Translations under genes and position numbers: made by a program
Source: Lachnospiraceae bacterium
GTDB taxonomy: Bacteria > Bacillota > Clostridia > Lachnospirales > Lachnospiraceae
Direction of reading: 5' to 3'
Length of the DNA stretch: 64,000 nt
Assembly (NCBI GenBank): GCA_028693165.1
Contig: JAQUVX010000002.1
Coordinates: 154,173-218,172, forward strand
The notes under the pieces: model-generated
The model's input: only the letters and a program-made list of their open reading frames with translations
What the model was told of the DNA's origin: nothing
Database searches by the model: none
Shown: piece by piece, positions 59,158-64,000 of the stretch
How positions within the stretch are numbered: position 1 is the stretch's first letter
How the letters are laid out: every line of letters begins with the position of its first letter

Positions 59158-60647
59158 GATCCTTTCTTTTCCATATTATTTCTAAACTTCCCAAATACCT
59201 GCACCACCAGAACCACAATAGTAATAACAAGTACGGTTCCCGCAATCGGTCTGGTAAAGAAATTGGCAAAATTTCCAAAGCTTGACATCATACCTCGTCT
59301 GAAGTTAAGTTCCAGAATCGGTCCCAGTACAAATCCAAGCACGATAGGTGCCGGTGGAAATTCGAAACGGCTTAACAAATATCCGATAATTGCAAAAAAC
59401 AGAATGGACCATACGTCAAAGATTCTGTTATTCATGGCAAATGCTCCCACACTGGCAAGTACCATGACCACGGGAAGAAGAATATTTCTCGGCACCATCA
59501 AAAGCTTAAGGAATGCCGGAAGTCCATAAATCTGAATCAGAAGCATCATAATATTTGATACAATCAGGATGGCAAACATCGCATAAATTGTATCTGAGTA
59601 GGTATCAAAAAGCAGGGGGCCGGGTGTGATTCCATGAAGCATAAATGCCGCAAGAAGCATGGTAGTACCCGCATCTCCCGGAATACCCATGGTCAAAAGA
59701 GGAATCAGGGCGCCACCGGACACGGCGTTATTGGCCGTTTCAGAAGCAATGAGTCCATCGATGCAGCCAGTTCCATACTGTTCCGGATGTTTGGACATCT
59801 TCTTGGAAACCGTATAAGCGATCAGGTTTGAAATCGCTGCACCAAGGCCTGGCAATATACCGATTCCAACGCCCAAGCCGGCAGAAACCACAAAGTTTTT
59901 AAACTGTTCTCTGAATTCCTTCCATGTTATACCTAATCCCTCGGATCTGTAGTTTAACGGTTTGTAACCCGCATTTTCCTTTGCGGCAGCAACTTTGATC
60001 ACTTCTGAAACTGCATAAACACCGATCATCAGGGGAAGCAGTTTGAAACCTCCATCCAAATTGGTAATTCCAAAGGTATACCGTCTCACGGTGTCAACCG
60101 GTGCCATTCCAACGGTGGTAAATATGATTCCGACCAGAGCGCTGATCATACCCTTGACCACTGATTTTCCGGACAGGCTGGAAATCAGCATAAGAGACAG
60201 CAATGCTATAGCAAAGTATTCTTCATAGCTGAATTTCAGCGCCCATTTCGCCAGAATTGGCGAAATTCCAAACAATGCGAGCAGGCTTACCATACCGCCG
60301 AGGAATGAGTACAGGGTACCCACTCTTACCGCTCGTCCCCCCTCTCCTCGAACAGCCATAGGATATCCGTCAAATGTTGTTGCTACAGAAGCCGGTGTTC
60401 CGGGAATATTGATCAGTATCGCTGTAATCAGTCCACCCGATATACTTCCGATATAGATACCAAGAAGCAATGACATTCCAGGCACAATTCCCATGCTGTA
60501 GGTTACCGGCAGTGCCAAAGCAATTCCCATCGAGGAAGTCATTCCCGGGCTTGCACCGAAAAAGATACCTAAGAATGTCCCTACAAAGCACAAAATCAGG
60601 CACAGAGGATTTGATATCTGCGAAAAACCGATTATAAAATTAGCCAT
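59154..60647 (-). CDS. tctA: Tripartite tricarboxylate transporter, large membrane subunit
   Basis: A 497-residue polytopic protein of the TctA family with about eleven or twelve hydrophobic segments. Signatures: FGASPGMTSSMGIALALPVT, YIGSISGGLITAILINIPGT, then PASVATTFDGYPMA and SALVGIIFTTVGMAPVDT. It is the main ion-coupled permease of the TctABC system, which uses an extracytoplasmic binding protein. It overlaps the sulfatase gene by four bases and follows tctB by 13 bp. Confidence 0.95.
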   Translation of the reverse strand: MANFIIGFSQISNPLCLILCFVGTFLGIFFGASPGMTSSMGIALALPVTYSMGIVPGMSLLLGIYIGSISGGLITAILINIPGTPASVATTFDGYPMAVRGEGGRAVRVGTLYSFLGGMVSLLALFGISPILAKWALKFSYEEYFAIALLSLMLISSLSGKSVVKGMISALVGIIFTTVGMAPVDTVRRYTFGITNLDGGFKLLPLMIGVYAVSEVIKVAAAKENAGYKPLNYRSEGLGITWKEFREQFKNFVVSAGLGVGIGILPGLGAAISNLIAYTVSKKMSKHPEQYGTGCIDGLIASETANNAVSGGALIPLLTMGIPGDAGTTMLLAAFMLHGITPGPLLFDTYSDTIYAMFAILIVSNIMMLLIQIYGLPAFLKLLMVPRNILLPVVMVLASVGAFAMNNRIFDVWSILFFAIIGYLLSRFEFPPAPIVLGFVLGPILELNFRRGMMSSFGNFANFFTRPIAGTVLVITIVVLVVQVFGKFRNNMEKKGS

Positions 60648-60660
60648 TGTTTTCCCCTCC

Positions 60661-61212
60661 TTAAAACCATGATGCCTTAGGCAAAATCAACGAGAAACCT
60701 TTGTAAAACAGCAAATATATTCCGATAGCAAATGCAGCTGACAGCAATGCATAAAATATAAGGCTCTTAGCTTCCGACTTCTTTCCGGCCATAAGCCACA
60801 TCTGGCTAAAAAGATAAAGTCCCGCTGCAATGGTAAAGCCAATCTTATCCAGAAGCCAGATAAAGATCGCATAGGAGACCAATACCAGAATCGTCTTATA
60901 AAAACCGACCATTGAGGTTTTTTCTGTGCTGGCATCCTTCACTTTTTTAGCTTGGGCAACCATATCTTCAGCATCTGCGGTCTGCTTGCGTTCTTCATCT
61001 GTCACAGCTCTGTTTCCACGAATTCCCCCGGCAATCAGCAGTATCGCAAGAAATGCCATGATAATTCCACAAATCTGTGGGAATTTTCTAGAACCAACAA
61101 TCTGATCAATGTAGGTCAGTTTGATGGAGCATGATAGCGCAAGGTAGCCGATAGAAAATAAAAGCAGGACTCCGCCAGCCAGAATATCCTGTTGAGATTT
61201 CTTTAACTTCAT
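60661..61212 (-). CDS. tctB: Tripartite tricarboxylate transporter, small membrane subunit
   Basis: A 183-residue TctB-family protein with four hydrophobic segments (DILAGGVLLLFSIGYLALS, ICGIIMAFLAILLIAGGI, TILVLVSYAIFIWLLDKIGF, FYALLSAAFAIGIYLLFYKG). A charged cytoplasmic loop of about 40 residues separates the second and third. It sits between tctC and tctA, with two hairpins in the 135-bp gap after tctC. Confidence 0.9.
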   Translation of the reverse strand: MKLKKSQQDILAGGVLLLFSIGYLALSCSIKLTYIDQIVGSRKFPQICGIIMAFLAILLIAGGIRGNRAVTDEERKQTADAEDMVAQAKKVKDASTEKTSMVGFYKTILVLVSYAIFIWLLDKIGFTIAAGLYLFSQMWLMAGKKSEAKSLIFYALLSAAFAIGIYLLFYKGFSLILPKASWF

Positions 61213-61273
61213 ATCTTTATGCCCCTCCTAATTCCAGGTTTTTGTTTAATTGTTTACTCTCCCTTTATGTAAA

Positions 61274-61325
61274 GGGGGCTTCACTGAGCCCCCCTCCATA
61301 CTGCATTTCAAAATCCATGTGGATT
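61274..61325 (-). promoter_or_regulatory. Two hairpins between tctC and tctB
   Basis: GGGGGCT/AGCCCCC (61274-61280, 61287-61293) is followed on the minus strand by TTTACAT. AAAATCC/GGATTTT (61308-61325) lies closer to tctC. They may partly stop transcription or protect the tctC message so that binding protein outnumbers permease. Confidence 0.5.
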
Positions 61326-61347
61326 TTGTTTCGTGATCAGGTTTCTT

Positions 61348-62391
61348 TTATTTTGCAAAATGATTTTCCAGTAAATTCTGGTACTCTACCAGCCTTACTT
61401 TACAGTTTTCGAAATAAGCCGGCATGTCTGCTGGTGTTACGTAATCTACTGCATAAGATACATTCTTTGCATCACTTAAAAATTCCGGATCTTTACAGAT
61501 TTCTTCCAGTGTTTTGGAGAATTTTTCGATGATAGCCGGGTCTGTATTCTTCGGGAAAAAGCATCCGAAATATTTATCCACGACAAAATCAACGCCTTCC
61601 TCTTTCATGGTCGGAACATCCGGATAGTCTTGGTTTCTCTCTTCATTAAAAAAAGCAAGAATCTTGAAATCGCCGGAAGCAACATAATCTTTTGCAAGAC
61701 CTACAGGTGCTTTCATGAAGTCAATGTGATTACCCATCATGGATGCAATCTGATCTGATACTGCACCTGCATCTACAAGCTGGAATTTCACATCTTCTTT
61801 TTCTTCCATCATAGCGATGATAGCGGTATCATTGGTTGCAAGTTCTGTTCCGAATTTTACAGTTGAAGGAGCTGCCTTTGCAGCTTCCGTCAATTCTTCT
61901 ATGGAGCTGTATTTTTTACTTAAAAGGCAGGTTGTATATACTTTAAAAGGAATACCGCCACAGTCAAATCCATCATAGTCAAAATCTGTGGTTCCGGAAA
62001 TTTTATTTGTAAGTAATGCCTCATGAGCAACCAGAAATGTTGATCCATCTGCTTTTGCATTTTTTACATCCGTAGCAGCGATGCTTCCTGCACCACCGGC
62101 TTCATTGGTTACTACAAAGGACTGTCCCAGGTATTTCTCCATATATTTTGCAATCAGGCGAGCTGCTGTGTCGATACCGCCGCCGGCATTTGCCCCAACA
62201 ATGATCTGAACCGGTTCCTCTGGCCATTTTGTATCGCTTACTGCTTCCTCTGCTTTTGTTTCTGCTGCCGATTCTGCCGATTCCTGTGTTGATGCTGCTG
62301 TAGTCTGTGTACTTCCCTGTGAAGAACATCCTGCAAGAGATACCATCGCCATAACTCCTGCTAACACCAAACTAACCAATCTTTTTTTCAT
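61348..62391 (-). CDS. tctC: Tripartite tricarboxylate transporter, substrate-binding lipoprotein
   Basis: A 347-residue Bug/TctC-family solute-binding protein. The lipoprotein signal MKKRLVSLVLAGVMAMVSLA ends in lipobox LAGC and is followed by a Ser/Thr linker. Family motifs are WPEEPVQIIVGANAGGGIDT, VTNEAGGAGSIAATDVKNAK and DVPTMKEEGVDF. The ATG at 62391 follows AAAGGAGAGG; the longer frame has no site. It is the first gene of the tctCBA-sulfatase operon and captures the substrate, most likely a carboxylated and, given the sulfatase, perhaps sulfated compound. Confidence 0.93.
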   Translation of the reverse strand: MKKRLVSLVLAGVMAMVSLAGCSSQGSTQTTAASTQESAESAAETKAEEAVSDTKWPEEPVQIIVGANAGGGIDTAARLIAKYMEKYLGQSFVVTNEAGGAGSIAATDVKNAKADGSTFLVAHEALLTNKISGTTDFDYDGFDCGGIPFKVYTTCLLSKKYSSIEELTEAAKAAPSTVKFGTELATNDTAIIAMMEEKEDVKFQLVDAGAVSDQIASMMGNHIDFMKAPVGLAKDYVASGDFKILAFFNEERNQDYPDVPTMKEEGVDFVVDKYFGCFFPKNTDPAIIEKFSKTLEEICKDPEFLSDAKNVSYAVDYVTPADMPAYFENCKVRLVEYQNLLENHFAK

Positions 62392-62736
62392 ACGCCTCTC
62401 CTTTTGTTTTTTGACCATTCCGCATTTGTACATTTTCACTATAAAGTTCAAATATACGTCTTATTTTTGTTGCAAATACATAGTATCATTTCATACTTCC
62501 GTTGTCTACGAACAAAAGTTGCTTTTTATTACCCCCTATTTCAAAGCATTTTTCATCTATTTCGCGTACTTTCACTTGTTGTGGGCAAAAGTTTTCAATA
62601 TAAAAAGATATGATCTTTTAATTATGCTCTTCTGGAAAAGACCGATCCGGAGCTTGCCGTGGAAATCCCCGAATTCTTTTTGAGGATAAAAACGCCATAG
62701 GATGCTTTACCCTATGGCGTGTATGCCTTATCTCGT
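62392..62736. other. Intergenic region upstream of tctC
   Basis: A 345-bp gap. The left part is AT-rich and must hold the tctC promoter, though no pair of hexamers convinced me. A short GC-richer patch at about 62625-62700 reads on the plus strand as LLEKTDPELAVEIPEFFLR, then IKTP and stop; it looks like the tail of a lost gene. The esterase terminator lies at the right end. Confidence 0.4.
62686..62719 (-). terminator. Terminator of the CE15-like esterase gene
   Basis: CGCCATAGG (62693-62701) and CCTATGGCG (62711-62719) form a perfect 9-bp stem with TTTTTAT following on the minus strand. Confidence 0.88.
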
Positions 62737-63906
62737 CTATTTTAAATGCCGATCCGTATAATCCATATACTGATCCCAGTCATAATCATCCATATTATGA
62801 TCACCGGTCTTATGATGGTGACCGATGCAGCCTTCATGCAGCGGCTGCTCCGGCAGCGGACGCTCTGTCTGCTGCAGTCCTTCCAGACCAAAGAGCTGAT
62901 AAACCGGGTTTACTTGAATGAGTGTCTCAAACTCAGATGCCGGGTCTGCCCATGCATCGTTTGTCTTCGTCGAGGTGTAAACCAGTCTCGGTGCCATCAG
63001 GGAAACCAGGAAATGCTGGTCAAACGGCATTTCATCCTCATGACCGATATACTTCTTATAATTACCTGCGAACCAGTATGGGAAGCGATCCAGGATCTGA
63101 CCGACGGTCTCACCGCTTTTGCCGCGGGTGATCGCATCACCGCTGTTGCCGGAACAGCTGCTGATCGCCAATGCAAAGCGCTCATCCAGTGCACCCGCCA
63201 GAAGGGAGGTCTTACCGCCGCGGGAATGTCCGACTACAGCCACCTTCTTCTCGTCGATCATCGGCTCCTGCTCAAAGAAATCCATGACACGGCTTGCCGC
63301 CCAGGCCCAAATAATCAGAGTGCCGTAAGCATCTGCCGGACGATTCTCGGAAATCTCCGGGAACAGACGATGGAAACCGGTCTGAAAGCCTTCTTCATAA
63401 TCCGGCGCAACCTCATGGGTGCGGAATGCCGCACATGCATAGCCTCTGGAAATAATCGTCTCCGCCGGATAGAAGGTGCTGAGCACCTCGCGGGCCGGGT
63501 CGCAGTTCATGGAGCCGCGGTTGCAGATCTCCACAAAGGCGGGAACCGGCTTCTTGGCATTCAGCGGGATAAACACATCAAAGGAAAAGATGAAATGACG
63601 GTCATTGCGCACCGACTCAACTTCAACGGTCTTGCGCACTGCACGGCCATTCATGATCTTTTCACCGCTGCGCTCTGCAACGACTTTCATCGTGATCCTG
63701 ACATCACTCATGTCCGGATAACGTCCATATTCTTCCCTGTGGAGGATCTCCAGGATCTCCGGTCTACGCCTGTTCATCCAGTCCTCCGCGCTTGTTACCT
63801 CGGTTCCATCGCTGCACACGAACAGAGACGGGATGTTTCGCTTATTCTCAGGAATTTCGATTTTCATGTTTAATCTTGTATGATGTTTATAGAAGTAAAA
63901 CACCAT
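62737..63906 (-). CDS. CE15-like alpha/beta hydrolase (glucuronoyl esterase / acetyl xylan esterase type)
   Basis: A 389-residue serine hydrolase. The nucleophile is Ser228 in VVGHSRGGKTSLLAGALDER, followed by FALAISSCSGNSGDA, FPYWFAGNYKKY, FDQHFLVSLMAPRLVYTSTK and DAWADPASEF; a His in HHHKTGDHN near the C-terminus completes the triad. The order resembles carbohydrate esterase family 15, whose members cleave esters of glucuronic acid; many of those have GCSR rather than GHSR. No signal peptide is visible, so it would act inside the cell. The ATG at 63906 follows GAAAGGAAG; the later MKIEIP ATG has no site. Its operon partners lie beyond the window. Confidence 0.78.
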   Translation of the reverse strand: MVFYFYKHHTRLNMKIEIPENKRNIPSLFVCSDGTEVTSAEDWMNRRRPEILEILHREEYGRYPDMSDVRITMKVVAERSGEKIMNGRAVRKTVEVESVRNDRHFIFSFDVFIPLNAKKPVPAFVEICNRGSMNCDPAREVLSTFYPAETIISRGYACAAFRTHEVAPDYEEGFQTGFHRLFPEISENRPADAYGTLIIWAWAASRVMDFFEQEPMIDEKKVAVVGHSRGGKTSLLAGALDERFALAISSCSGNSGDAITRGKSGETVGQILDRFPYWFAGNYKKYIGHEDEMPFDQHFLVSLMAPRLVYTSTKTNDAWADPASEFETLIQVNPVYQLFGLEGLQQTERPLPEQPLHEGCIGHHHKTGDHNMDDYDWDQYMDYTDRHLK

Positions 63907-64000
63907 AGCTTCCTTTCTTTTTAATATCGTGGTTCAATACATTCAGATACTGTGGACATTTGATGTTTTTTTGTAGCTTGACTACTCAACAGGAGTGTAT

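Noticed and set aside
62746-63873. A 375-codon plus-strand frame opposite the CE15-like esterase
   Set aside because: The minus-strand frame carries the serine hydrolase motifs, a ribosome-binding site and a terminator; the plus-strand product resembles nothing.
1-64000. tRNA or rRNA genes, CRISPR arrays, replication origin
   Set aside because: No tRNA-like CCA-ended cloverleaf, rRNA signature, regular repeat-spacer array or DnaA-box cluster was seen while reading both strands by eye.

Overview
The window reads like the chromosome of a spore-forming, gut-type Firmicute, most probably a Lachnospiraceae member of the broad Enterocloster/Hungatella/Eisenbergiella kind. The evidence is the spore genes (SpoIIID, a CotS-type protein, a DUF3794-LysM coat-type protein, a YtvI-like permease), a T-box in front of proS, strong Shine-Dalgarno sequences and roughly balanced base composition broken by AT-rich islands. 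The genus is an inference. No rRNA, tRNA, CRISPR array, integrase or intact transposase was seen.

Layout. 1-1.3 kb: two permeases of a polar amino-acid ABC importer, the first cut by the window edge. 1.3-1.9 kb: an odd non-coding stretch with an A-poor degenerate minisatellite and repeated AATTACCAAAA boxes. 1.9-7.0 kb: housekeeping genes (PF06541 membrane protein, phosphoglucomutase, CotS-like protein, CCA-adding enzyme). 7.1-15.7 kb (minus strand): a LacI-controlled operon with a GH3 hexosaminidase-type enzyme, a sugar ABC importer lacking its ATPase, a beta-glucuronidase and a HAD phosphatase. It suits import and cytoplasmic cleavage of glucuronide or glycosaminoglycan fragments.

15.9-26.4 kb (minus strand): two ascorbate/galactitol-type PTS IIB-IIC pairs, one EIIA, a cytoplasmic formylglycine-type sulfatase, an arylsulfate sulfotransferase without a signal peptide, two DeoR regulators and a SorC regulator. 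I read it as a PTS-coupled route for sulfated sugars and consider it the most interesting metabolic system here. 26.4-43.8 kb: mostly core genes (proS with T-box, Rpn-family nuclease, nudC, abgT-type transporter, rluA-type synthase, hemolysin III, GTPase, ttcA, cysE, PrcB-type lipoprotein), with a small AT-rich island of secreted proteins at 29.5-31.5 kb.

43.8-54.9 kb: spoIIID followed by a 10.7-kb, AT-rich accessory segment. It is bounded by two nearly identical 55-bp direct repeats, one of which is the spoIIID leader and start codon. It carries a HepT/MntA toxin-antitoxin pair, several gene fragments including a second spoIIID piece, a cell-wall-binding protein, and a PRD-regulated fructose-type PTS with a class II aldolase, divergent from an iron alcohol dehydrogenase and an MBL hydrolase. 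55-62.5 kb: a DUF4143 ATPase, then a ROK regulator next to a tripartite tricarboxylate transporter (TctCBA) operon that ends in a second cytoplasmic sulfatase. 62.7-63.9 kb: a CE15-like esterase.

Together, the glucuronidase operon, the two sulfatase systems and the CE15-like esterase point to a life on sulfated and glucuronic-acid-containing host or dietary glycans and conjugates. No sulfatase maturase lies in the window, so it must be encoded elsewhere.
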